NCBI RefSeq assembly: GCF_900111985.1
Contig: NZ_FOKI01000013.1
Location: 1-64,000 of the forward strand
Reading direction: 5' to 3'
Length of the DNA: 64,000 nt
Origin: Clostridium frigidicarnis
Lineage (GTDB): Bacteria; Bacillota; Clostridia; Clostridiales; Clostridiaceae
Both the position numbers and the translations under genes were made by a program. The notes under the pieces were generated by a model that saw nothing but the letters and a program-made list of their open reading frames with translations, was not told the DNA's origin and made no database searches. Shown here one piece after another: positions 17,470 to 25,105 of this stretch. Each line of letters begins with the position of its first letter. Positions within the stretch are counted from its first letter, which is position 1.

Positions 17470-17488
17470 TATTGTGTATTACACAATA
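17470..17488. promoter_or_regulatory. Probable PadR operator
   Basis: TATTGTGTA (17470-17478) and TACACAATA (17480-17488) are perfect arms around one base. Related half-sites (ATGTGTATAACAT near 17410, ATGCATTGCACAAT near 17518) flank it. All lie in the promoter region of padR. Confidence 0.6.
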
Positions 17489-17556
17489 CCTTATGAATTT
17501 ATACTATCACACTACAATGCATTGCACAATAGCTTTTTTATTAATATTTTCTTACA

Positions 17557-17597
17557 AAAAACCATCATTCAAATTCTTCTCTTGAATGATGGTTTTT
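17557..17597 (-). terminator. Terminator of the GHL10 gene
   Basis: AAAAACCATCATTCAA and TTGAATGATGGTTTTT pair perfectly around 9 bases. It is bidirectional in form and lies about 100 bases after the stop of the secreted glycosidase gene. Confidence 0.85.
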
Positions 17598-17693
17598 ATT
17601 TTATTAACTTATTATTTTGGAAATGTTTTTAGATATTATTTCATCTTTATCTGATGACTACCATCTGTAATACTAGTTGAATGAAGATTTATT

Positions 17694-19478
17694 CTATAAA
17701 AGTAATCCACTATCATTGAAGTAATAGTTTTTACCATCTACAGTGAACCATCCTGTAACCATTCTTCCATCTTCTTTTAAATAGTACCAGTCTTTTCCTA
17801 ATTGTAACCAACCTGTTTTCATTGCTCCACTACCATCAAGGTAATACCAGCTTTTATCTAACTTAACCCATCCTGTTTTCATTACACCAGTTGACTCTAA
17901 GTAATACCAAAATCCATTTACATTAGTCCAGCCAGTTCTCATAGCCCCAGAAGAATCTAAATAATACCAATTTCCATTTAAATTAATCCAATCGGTTCTC
18001 ATTGATCCATTTGAATCTAAATAGTACCAAGTTCCATTTAAGTTAATCCAGCCTGTTTTCATTGCTCCATTAGAGTCTAAATAATACCAAGTATTATTTA
18101 TTTTAACCCATCCTGTTGTCATTACTCCATTATTATTAAAGTAATACCATGTTCCATTTATATATTGCCAGTCTTTTGCCATTGAACCATCTGAATTATA
18201 GAAATACCAAATCCCTCCGCGTTGAACCCAACCATTTCCATTTAACCAATTCATGTTAGGTACATCAGCTTTTGTATTATATACAGTTTTTAATCTTTCT
18301 AAAATACCGTCTTTATTATCTTTAAGATCCCTTAAACTAAAGAAACTTGAACCCTTAACATTTTTATTATTTCTATTATACTTAATTTGATTTATTATTT
18401 CATCACTACCAAATTGATCATTTATTTTATAAGTGGCTTGTCCTATATATAGATGAACCTTTTTTCCTTCAACCTGTTTAGACCACCAATCCACTAACTC
18501 TCCATAAGGAGCTACTTTTGTATCAAATGCCCAGTATATTTGGGGAACAATATAATCTAGCCATTCTTCTTGAACCCACTTTTTTGAATCTACATAAATT
18601 GCATCATAACTACTTAATCCGTTTGTATTAGAACCTCCAACACTACTTCCATTTCTCCATATTCCAAAAGGACTTATACCAAATTTAACTTGAGGTTTTT
18701 CAGATTTTATTGAAGAATTTAAATCTTTTACAAACTTATTAATATTATCTCTTCTCCAATCTTCCTTATTAGAATATCCTTGTCCATATTTATTGAATGT
18801 TTCATCATCTGGAAAAACAATGTTATCTTTAGGATATGGATAAAAATAATCATCTAAATGTATTCCATCTATATTGTAATTTTTCACAACTTCAGTAATT
18901 GAATCTATAACATATTTTCTTGCTTCTGGTATACCAATATCTAAGCAATGATAATTTCCATACTGAACTATCCATTGAGGATTGTTTTTTAAGGCACTTC
19001 CATTAGGCAATGAATTTATGTATCCTTGTTTATCAAAATTATCACCATCTGTGCTTATTCTAAATGGATTAAACCATGGATGTATTTCAAGTCCTCTTGC
19101 ATGTGCTTCATCAACAGCTAATTTTAATGGATCATATCCTGGATTTTTACCTAAAGTTCCTGTTAAAAACCTTGACCATGGTGCATAATTTGAAGGATAA
19201 AATGCATCACCCATTGTTCTTACTTGAAAAAATACAGTATTTAAGTTTTGATTTTTTACAAAGTCTAAATTTTCTTTTAATGTTATTTTTTGCCTTTCCA
19301 GGTTGTTGTAATCACTAGTTAATGGCCAATCATTATTCCATACAGTTGTAAGCCATGTGGCTCTCATTTCCTCATTATCATTTAGTGCATATGCATTAAC
19401 ATTCCCTATTGCATACACAAAAATAAATGCTAAAACAAAAGATACCACTAGACTTATTCTTTTTTTCTTACTATTCAT
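17694..19478 (-). CDS. Secreted GHL10 (DUF187) glycosyl-hydrolase-like protein with cell-wall-binding repeats
   Basis: The 594-residue protein has a Sec signal peptide (about residues 1-31, ending VNAYA). Residues about 36-400 form the GHL10/DUF187 barrel: EMRATWLTTVWNNDWPL, FFQVRTMGDAFYPS, GIHLDDYFYPYP with a likely catalytic Asp pair, and VPQIYWAFDT. Residues about 413-594 are nine copies of a 20-residue choline/cell-wall-binding type repeat with the core GTWYYLDSNGAMKTGW. The protein is probably exported and held on wall polymers, acting on cell wall or other glycans; the substrate is unknown. GGGGGG precedes the ATG. Confidence 0.88.
   Translation of the reverse strand: MNSKKKRISLVVSFVLAFIFVYAIGNVNAYALNDNEEMRATWLTTVWNNDWPLTSDYNNLERQKITLKENLDFVKNQNLNTVFFQVRTMGDAFYPSNYAPWSRFLTGTLGKNPGYDPLKLAVDEAHARGLEIHPWFNPFRISTDGDNFDKQGYINSLPNGSALKNNPQWIVQYGNYHCLDIGIPEARKYVIDSITEVVKNYNIDGIHLDDYFYPYPKDNIVFPDDETFNKYGQGYSNKEDWRRDNINKFVKDLNSSIKSEKPQVKFGISPFGIWRNGSSVGGSNTNGLSSYDAIYVDSKKWVQEEWLDYIVPQIYWAFDTKVAPYGELVDWWSKQVEGKKVHLYIGQATYKINDQFGSDEIINQIKYNRNNKNVKGSSFFSLRDLKDNKDGILERLKTVYNTKADVPNMNWLNGNGWVQRGGIWYFYNSDGSMAKDWQYINGTWYYFNNNGVMTTGWVKINNTWYYLDSNGAMKTGWINLNGTWYYLDSNGSMRTDWINLNGNWYYLDSSGAMRTGWTNVNGFWYYLESTGVMKTGWVKLDKSWYYLDGSGAMKTGWLQLGKDWYYLKEDGRMVTGWFTVDGKNYYFNDSGLLL
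17715..18240 (-). repeat. Tandem 60-bp repeats encoding cell-wall-binding modules
   Basis: About nine successive 60-base units encode WxxxxGxWYYLDSxGxMxTG-type modules. The units are similar but not identical, with central ones most alike. Such repeats can change copy number by recombination. Confidence 0.8.
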
Positions 19479-19617
19479 TTTTCTTTTCCCCCCACATTAC
19501 CATTTAATACTCTCTGAAATTTACTAAGTTACATTGTTATGAATTACTAAAATCACAGTTTAAAATCAAATAAATAAACTTTATTGAATCATATATATAT
19601 TTTTTTGTGTGAAATTC

Positions 19618-20436
19618 TTATCTTTCCTTCTCAAATTTTAATAATTTTTTCTTTAATTCTTCTATTTCCTTTTCCTTCTTATCTAAAATATCTTCATATC
19701 TATATTCCATTTCCCCTAAATTTTTATTTAATAAATTTATAAATGATGCCATTTCATCAGCACTTCCTGAAATTCTATTAAACAATAAAAGATTTAATGC
19801 TAAAACTTCTGGAATTTCTTTGTGAGTATATCTTAATTGGTGATCTATTTCACCATATCCTTCTTCAAAAATAGTCCTTACTTGTATCTCTGCTATTACC
19901 CTCTGACTTGTTGGATAAAACTCTATAAGATAATGAACTGATCTATATCCTGATTTTCTTGACTGTATTTCAATATCTAGTTCTTCAAACCTTTTAGTGT
20001 CGTCTCCCTCCCTCACATTAGCTGTTATTTCTATTACTTTCCATGTATCTAATATGAATTCATGAATATTTTCCCAGTCTTGTTTGAAAATATGTATTAC
20101 CCTAATTCCTATTAAATCATTTATTTCTTCTTTGTAATTATCCACTGAAAATTGAAATTTTTCTCCATATTTTTCTTTTCTATCTGAGGTTTTTCTTATT
20201 ATTTTTTCAATTAATCTTTCTGAGTCTTTAATTCTAGACTTAACACTATGTATCTTATTATGGGTTCTTAATGTATTAGATATAAAGTCTGCTTGTGCTT
20301 CATATGTATCCTTATATACATTAAAATCTTCATATATACTATTTAATACATTCCAATCTATATTATTACTTTTTATTTCATCTTCTGCAAATTTATACTT
20401 TTCAATAAATTCTTCTTTTACAAGCTTATTTTTCAT
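19618..20436 (-). CDS. Small alarmone synthetase, RelA/SpoT synthetase domain
   Basis: This 272-residue protein makes (p)ppGpp from ATP and GTP or GDP. The synthetase domain shows VKSRIKDSERLIEKI (substrate-binding basic segment), DLIGIRVIHIF (catalytic Asp region), KSGYRSVHYLIEF and AEIQVRTIFEEGYGEIDHQL with the catalytic Glu. No HD hydrolase, TGS or ACT domain is present, so it is a stand-alone synthetase. A coiled coil (YEDILDKKEKEIEELKKKL) at the C-terminus may support oligomerisation. GGAGGG precedes the ATG. It is monocistronic and divergent from hutD. Confidence 0.9.
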   Translation of the reverse strand: MKNKLVKEEFIEKYKFAEDEIKSNNIDWNVLNSIYEDFNVYKDTYEAQADFISNTLRTHNKIHSVKSRIKDSERLIEKIIRKTSDRKEKYGEKFQFSVDNYKEEINDLIGIRVIHIFKQDWENIHEFILDTWKVIEITANVREGDDTKRFEELDIEIQSRKSGYRSVHYLIEFYPTSQRVIAEIQVRTIFEEGYGEIDHQLRYTHKEIPEVLALNLLLFNRISGSADEMASFINLLNKNLGEMEYRYEDILDKKEKEIEELKKKLLKFEKER

Positions 20437-20647
20437 CTTATCCCTCCAAGAGTAAATGAAATTTACATTCCATATATTATATCATATAAGAAGTATTTTT
20501 GTCTTTATTTCATATTTTTTCTATATATTGAAATTAAGTGTTACTTTATAATGAAATTCACAGAAAATTTTCAATTTTAGGTTTTTAAGTGTATAATATA
20601 TTTGTATAATAATACTTAAATATAAATTACTGTTTAGGAGGTTAGCC

Positions 20648-21268
20648 ATGACATATTCTATAGATATTTTAAACGAGTCTAATTTTAAAACTTCAGATTG
20701 GTCTGGTGGAAAAACTACTGAACTTGCAATATATCCATATAATGCAATATATAAAAAGTTAAATTTCAAGTGGAGAATTAGTTCTGCAACTGTAGATTTA
20801 GAAAAAAGCATCTTTACAAACTTACCAAATATAACCAGATTCATCACTCCATTAAATGGGGTATTGAAACTTAAACATAATTCTGAAGAATTAATAACAC
20901 TCCATCCATTTGAGATTCATAAATTTAATGGAGATTGTGAAACTATAAGCTATGGAAAAGTTAAAGATTTTAATTTAATGTTAGGTAAAGATGTGTCAGG
21001 ATCCCTTTCAACAGTATCCTTAGACTCAGATACTGTTGAAATTAATTTAAACCCAATAAATAGTGAAAATAATTTTAATGAAATATCCGAAATATTTTTT
21101 TCCCAAGATAGTTCTGTGAAATTTGGCATTGGAGAAAATGAGGAAGTAATTTTACATGAAAATGAATTACTCTTAATACATCTTGATTCTCAGTATAATG
21201 ATTTTAAGATCACAATAACACCTCAAAATGAACAATGCACTGTTTTAAGATCTACTATAATGTATTAA
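20648..21268 (+). CDS. hutD: HutD family protein
   Basis: This 206-residue bicupin-like protein shows the HutD/Ves signature: SDWSGGKTTELAIYP, FKWRISSATVDLEKSIFTNLPNITRFITPLNG, and LHPFEIHKFNGDCET. HutD occurs in histidine-utilisation operons and is thought to moderate pathway flux, perhaps by binding formylglutamate. Here no hut genes are adjacent, so its role is open. TAGGAGG lies 6 bases before the ATG. It is transcribed alone, divergent from the alarmone synthetase gene. Confidence 0.85.
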   Translation: MTYSIDILNESNFKTSDWSGGKTTELAIYPYNAIYKKLNFKWRISSATVDLEKSIFTNLPNITRFITPLNGVLKLKHNSEELITLHPFEIHKFNGDCETISYGKVKDFNLMLGKDVSGSLSTVSLDSDTVEINLNPINSENNFNEISEIFFSQDSSVKFGIGENEEVILHENELLLIHLDSQYNDFKITITPQNEQCTVLRSTIMY

Positions 21269-21333
21269 TTTTTTTCATTCAAGTACTTTAATTAAGAATT
21301 GACATTTGACAACTTATGAATTTAAAACGGAAG

Positions 21334-21594
21334 TTATTCATCCTCATGAACCCAATATGAATCTTCTTCCGTTTTCTTTTCTCCTAAATAATAAAAATTT
21401 GCATTACAATTAGAGCATTCCTTTTTACACTTATGTTCCAAACTGCATTCTTCATTACAATATTCATCTATATCTCTGCAAATCCATCTACGATGTGGTT
21501 GGTATCACTCCCACTCCCCACCTTTTATACAATTTTAACAATACTTTTCTTTAAACTCTTCATATTTATCTATTAATATTTCTTTTAATGTTAT
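21334..21594 (-). pseudogene. Decayed Cys-rich small protein gene (two in-frame stops, lost start)
   Basis: A minus-strand frame ending at 21334 encodes a coherent Cys-rich protein of about 86 residues: ILIDKYEEFKEKYC, stop (TAA, 21535-21537), NCIKGGEWE, stop (TGA, 21505-21507), YQPHRRWICRDIDEYC, NEECSLEHKCKKECSNC, and an acidic tail. The paired Cys motifs suggest a zinc-binding protein. Each lesion is one base from a sensible codon (TGG to TGA, CAA or AAA to TAA), and the start position reads ATA. No clear RBS is seen. It is therefore most likely a pseudogene. It fills the 460-base gap between hutD and the permease. Confidence 0.5.
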
Positions 21595-21671
21595 TTTTTA
21601 TTCATTCTTTTCATACCATTAATTATATTAAGCCATCAACAGATTCCAAATCTATAATATCCTATAGAGTA

Positions 21672-21704
21672 AAAAAAGTGGATTCCTACAGAACCCACTT
21701 TTTT
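21672..21704 (-). terminator. Terminator of the downstream amino-acid permease
   Basis: AAAAAAGTGG and CCACTTTTTT pair, with an inner TTC/GAA pairing. The T-run is present on both strands. It lies about 27 bases after the permease stop. Confidence 0.8.
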
Positions 21705-21730
21705 ATATTTAATACGTATTTAAATTTATT

Positions 21731-23092
21731 TTATATAGCCATTTTCTCTTCAGTTTTCACTATATTTTTCTTTTTAATATAAGAATATACTGGCAATCCT
21801 ATTGCAGTGATTCCTATAGCAATTAAAGCTGTAGTAGTAGATGTAATAATAGTACTAACAACTACATATGTTGCCCCCAAAATACCCACTATAGGTACTA
21901 CAGGGTATAAAGGAACCTTATATGAATCTTTTTTTATAATATGTTTAAAATCTTTTCTTAATTTAAACACTCCACCTATACCAAGTATAAAAAATAACCA
22001 TATTACAAAAACAGCTAAATCAGCAACAGTATTAAAAGATCCACTTAGTGCATATGAACATGCAACTACACCTTGAAATATTAACGCATTAGAAGGTGTA
22101 TTTCTCTTTTCGTTTATCTTACCGAAAAAGTTTTTAAATGGGAATAACTTATCCTCTGCCATAGCTTGTGGCATTCTTGCACCTGTCATTATTACTGCAC
22201 TTAAACATCCAACAAGAGATACTAATATACCTGTTGCTACAATTTTTTCTCCTGTAGGTCCAAATAATACTATAGCTGCCTCAGATGCTGGCTTTGCAGA
22301 GGCTACAATCTGATCTACTGATATTGTATTTACTAGAGCTAAATTTATTCCAACATATACTATTGTTGATATAGTTAATCCTAAAACTATAGCTTTGGGT
22401 AAATTCTTAGATGGATTTTCCATCTCTCCAGCGATATTTGCTACAGAAACCCATCCTTCATATGCAAATAATACTCCTAATAATGCTGCTCCAAATCCAG
22501 CAACTGTTGTATTTTCTGAAATAACAGGAGTAAAACTATGAACATCACCCTTTAATAACCCAAATACAATAATTAATCCTATTGGAACTAATTTTCCTAT
22601 AGCAAATAAAGTGTTGCACTTAGTTCCAAATTCAGTTGATAAAATATTTACTACTGTAATAAATATAATTACACCTACAGCTAATAACTTTTGGTCTGTA
22701 GGTGATATGTCTATAAAACTAGTACTTTGTATTGCAAATATCATAGCTACTGCTGCAATCATTCCTGGATAATATATAACCGCTTGTACCCAACCATATA
22801 AAAATGCTATTCTTTCCCCATACAGTTCTTTTAAATAAACAAACATACCTCCTGATTTTGGAATCACAGATGCTATTTCAGCTATTGTAAGTGCTCCTGC
22901 CATTGTTATTGAAGCTCCAACTATCCATGCTAAAATACCCATACCGGGTGCTCCTGCATTTCCAAATATTACAGAGGGTTTAAAAAACACTCCACTTCCT
23001 ATAACTATACCTACTACTAATAGCACCGCCTGTACAAGACTAACCCCCTCTTTACATTCCGAATCTATGCTTACTCTATTATCCTTATTCAT
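21731..23092 (-). CDS. APC-family amino acid permease (tandem copy 1)
   Basis: This 453-residue membrane protein has 12 predicted helices and the APC-superfamily N-terminal pattern GIVIGSGVFFKPSVIFGNAG followed by GMGILAWIVGASITMAGALT. It is of the LAT/serine-threonine exchanger-like type. It is strikingly similar to the gene just upstream (23347-24708): long identical blocks such as LTIAEIASVIPKSGGMFVYL show a tandem duplication. The substrate cannot be read from sequence. GGAAGGGG precedes the ATG. It has its own promoter and terminator. Confidence 0.88.
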   Translation of the reverse strand: MNKDNRVSIDSECKEGVSLVQAVLLVVGIVIGSGVFFKPSVIFGNAGAPGMGILAWIVGASITMAGALTIAEIASVIPKSGGMFVYLKELYGERIAFLYGWVQAVIYYPGMIAAVAMIFAIQSTSFIDISPTDQKLLAVGVIIFITVVNILSTEFGTKCNTLFAIGKLVPIGLIIVFGLLKGDVHSFTPVISENTTVAGFGAALLGVLFAYEGWVSVANIAGEMENPSKNLPKAIVLGLTISTIVYVGINLALVNTISVDQIVASAKPASEAAIVLFGPTGEKIVATGILVSLVGCLSAVIMTGARMPQAMAEDKLFPFKNFFGKINEKRNTPSNALIFQGVVACSYALSGSFNTVADLAVFVIWLFFILGIGGVFKLRKDFKHIIKKDSYKVPLYPVVPIVGILGATYVVVSTIITSTTTALIAIGITAIGLPVYSYIKKKNIVKTEEKMAI

Positions 23093-23158
23093 ATTAATAG
23101 CCCCTTCCGTTGACCACTTTTTAATGTATATTTGTTTTCATATAGTATTTCTCTTAGA

Positions 23159-23185
23159 ATTATACTTTTTTTTGTAAAATATCAA
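23159..23185 (-). promoter_or_regulatory. Sigma-A-like promoter of permease copy 1
   Basis: On the minus strand TTGATA and TATAAT are separated by 15 bases, shorter than ideal. Flanking sequence is shared with the copy 2 promoter, including the GTTGATATTTTAC and TACTATATGAAAAC segments. Confidence 0.5.
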
Positions 23186-23275
23186 CTAATTCTATATTTA
23201 TGTTTTTCATCAAATCATAACAATAATCATTTAATAAAACATTTTAAATCTTATAAAATCTATTTTTTCTTTACA

Positions 23276-23305
23276 AAGGCTGTTGCATTTTTGCAACAGC
23301 CTTCT
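23276..23305 (-). terminator. Terminator of permease copy 2
   Basis: AAGGCTGTTGCA and TGCAACAGCCTT pair perfectly around a short loop, about 45 bases after the stop of copy 2. The T-run on the minus strand is short. Confidence 0.75.
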
Positions 23306-23346
23306 AATTTAATTAATTCAGCTTACCACCTCATTGAAGATTTCGT

Positions 23347-24708
23347 CTATGCAGCTAACTCATCTGTAGTTTCTTCTATGTTTTTCTTTTTAATATAAGA
23401 ATATACAGGTAATCCTATTGCAGTAATTACTATGCCAACTAAAGCTGTAGTGGTAGCTGTAACAATCGTACTAATAACAACATATATAGCCCCTAGAATA
23501 CCAACTATAGGTACTATAGGATATAATGGCACCTTATATGAATCCTTTGTTATAATATGTTTAAAGTCTTTTCTTAATTTAAACACTCCACCTATACCTA
23601 ATATAAAAAATAACCATATTACAAAAACAGCTAAATTTGTTAATGTATTAAAAGATCCACTTAATGCATATAAGCTTGCAAGTATACCTTGAAATATTAA
23701 TGCATTAGAAGGTGTATCCCTCTTTTTATTTACCTTACCAAAAAATCTTTTAAATGGAAACAAATTATCTTCAGCCATAGCTTGAGGCATCCTTGCTCCT
23801 GTCATTATTACTGCACTTAAACATCCCACAATAGATACTAATATTCCTACCGCTATAATTTTTTCCCCTGTAGGTCCAAATAATACTATAGCTGCCTCTG
23901 ATGCAGGTTTTGCAGATGCTATAATTTGATCTACTGGTATTGTGTTTATTAATGCTAAGTTTATTCCTACATACACTACTGTTGATATTGTTAACCCCAG
24001 TACTATAGCCCTTGGTAAATTTTTAGATGGATTTTCCATCTCTCCAGCCATATTTGCTACTGAAACCCATCCTTCATATGCAAACAATACTCCTAATAAT
24101 GCTGCCCCAAAACCAGCAACTGTTGTACCTTCCGCAATAACAGGAGTAAAGTCATGAACATTTCCCTTAAAGAAACCAAATACAATAATTAATCCTATTG
24201 GAAGTAGTTTGCCTATAGTAAATAAGGTGTTAAACTTAGTCCCAAATTTAGTTGATAAAATATTTACTACTGTAATAAATATAATTACACCTACTGCTAA
24301 TAATTTTTGACCCATAGATGATAGTGCTATGAAGCTTGTACTTTGTATCGCAAATATCATAGCACCTGCCGCACTCATTCCTGGATAATATATAAACGAC
24401 TGTACCCAACCATACAAAAACGCTGTTCTTTCCCCATAAAGTTCTTTTAAATAAACAAACATACCACCTGACTTTGGAATTACAGATGCTATCTCTGCTA
24501 TAGTAAGCGCTCCTGCCATTGTTATAGAAGCTCCAACTATCCATGCTAAAATACCCATTCCAGGTGCCCCTGCATTACCAAATACTACAGATGGCTTAAA
24601 AAACACTCCACTACCTATAACTATACCTACAACTAATAAAATTGATTGTACAAGACTAATCCCCTTTTTACCAATTGTACCTTCTTGTGCTTTAGTGTCT
24701 TTATTCAT
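23347..24708 (-). CDS. APC-family amino acid permease (tandem copy 2)
   Basis: The ATG at 24708, 9 bases after AAGGAG, gives a 453-residue product of the same length as copy 1. It has 12 predicted helices and the same APC motifs (GIVIGSGVFFKPSVVFGNAG; FAYEGWVSVANMAGEMENPS). It differs from copy 1 mainly in scattered conservative changes, in the N-terminal 20 residues and at the C-terminus. A TTGATA-N17-TATAAT promoter lies upstream. The pair may have split roles in uptake and exchange; substrate unknown. Confidence 0.88.
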   Translation of the reverse strand: MNKDTKAQEGTIGKKGISLVQSILLVVGIVIGSGVFFKPSVVFGNAGAPGMGILAWIVGASITMAGALTIAEIASVIPKSGGMFVYLKELYGERTAFLYGWVQSFIYYPGMSAAGAMIFAIQSTSFIALSSMGQKLLAVGVIIFITVVNILSTKFGTKFNTLFTIGKLLPIGLIIVFGFFKGNVHDFTPVIAEGTTVAGFGAALLGVLFAYEGWVSVANMAGEMENPSKNLPRAIVLGLTISTVVYVGINLALINTIPVDQIIASAKPASEAAIVLFGPTGEKIIAVGILVSIVGCLSAVIMTGARMPQAMAEDNLFPFKRFFGKVNKKRDTPSNALIFQGILASLYALSGSFNTLTNLAVFVIWLFFILGIGGVFKLRKDFKHIITKDSYKVPLYPIVPIVGILGAIYVVISTIVTATTTALVGIVITAIGLPVYSYIKKKNIEETTDELAA

Positions 24709-24773
24709 ATACCCTACTCCTTCAGTGATTAATTTGTAATCTGTATTTGTTTTCATATAGTACATATTTAAAA

Positions 24774-24802
24774 ATTATACATATTTTTTTGTAAAATATC
24801 AA
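24774..24802 (-). promoter_or_regulatory. Sigma-A promoter of permease copy 2
   Basis: On the minus strand TTGATA is followed after exactly 17 bases by TATAAT. The start would be near 24767, about 60 bases before the ATG. The rest of the 24709-25105 gap holds a terminator and a small dyad only. Confidence 0.72.
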
Positions 24803-24983
24803 CGAATTATAAACAATTTATTGTTAAATTTTCTTTACATATTTTTATTAAATTACAATAAAAACCATTTAATAGAATAATTTTAATCTAATATAAAATT
24901 ATACAAAACCTTTTATAAAACATGGTTTATTTTGCAAAAATCTTTTACCTGAATATTTTTATTTTTGAAACTATTTCTATAAT

Positions 24984-25025
24984 AAGAAAAGAGCATACTT
25001 TTAATTAAAAAAGATGCTCTTTTCT
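24984..25025 (-). terminator. Terminator of the ABC exporter operon
   Basis: AAGAAAAGAGCAT (24984-24996) and ATGCTCTTTTCTT (25013-25025) pair perfectly, with T-rich flanks. A smaller dyad TCTAACAT/ATGTTAGA at 25060-25079 lies between it and the operon end. Confidence 0.8.
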
Positions 25026-25105
25026 TAATTTTATCTCATAGCCATCACCTGTTAACTCATCTAACATTTAGATGTTAGAAAGAGTGCCAATGAGGAAGAT
25101 TCATT

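Noticed and set aside
17715-18240. CRISPR-like array
   Set aside because: The regular 60-base spacing encodes protein repeats in frame; there are no identical repeats with unique spacers.
21505-21507. TGA as a selenocysteine codon in the Cys-rich frame
   Set aside because: A second stop (TAA) occurs ten codons upstream in the same frame and no start codon exists, so decay is the simpler reading despite selenium-linked genes in the window.
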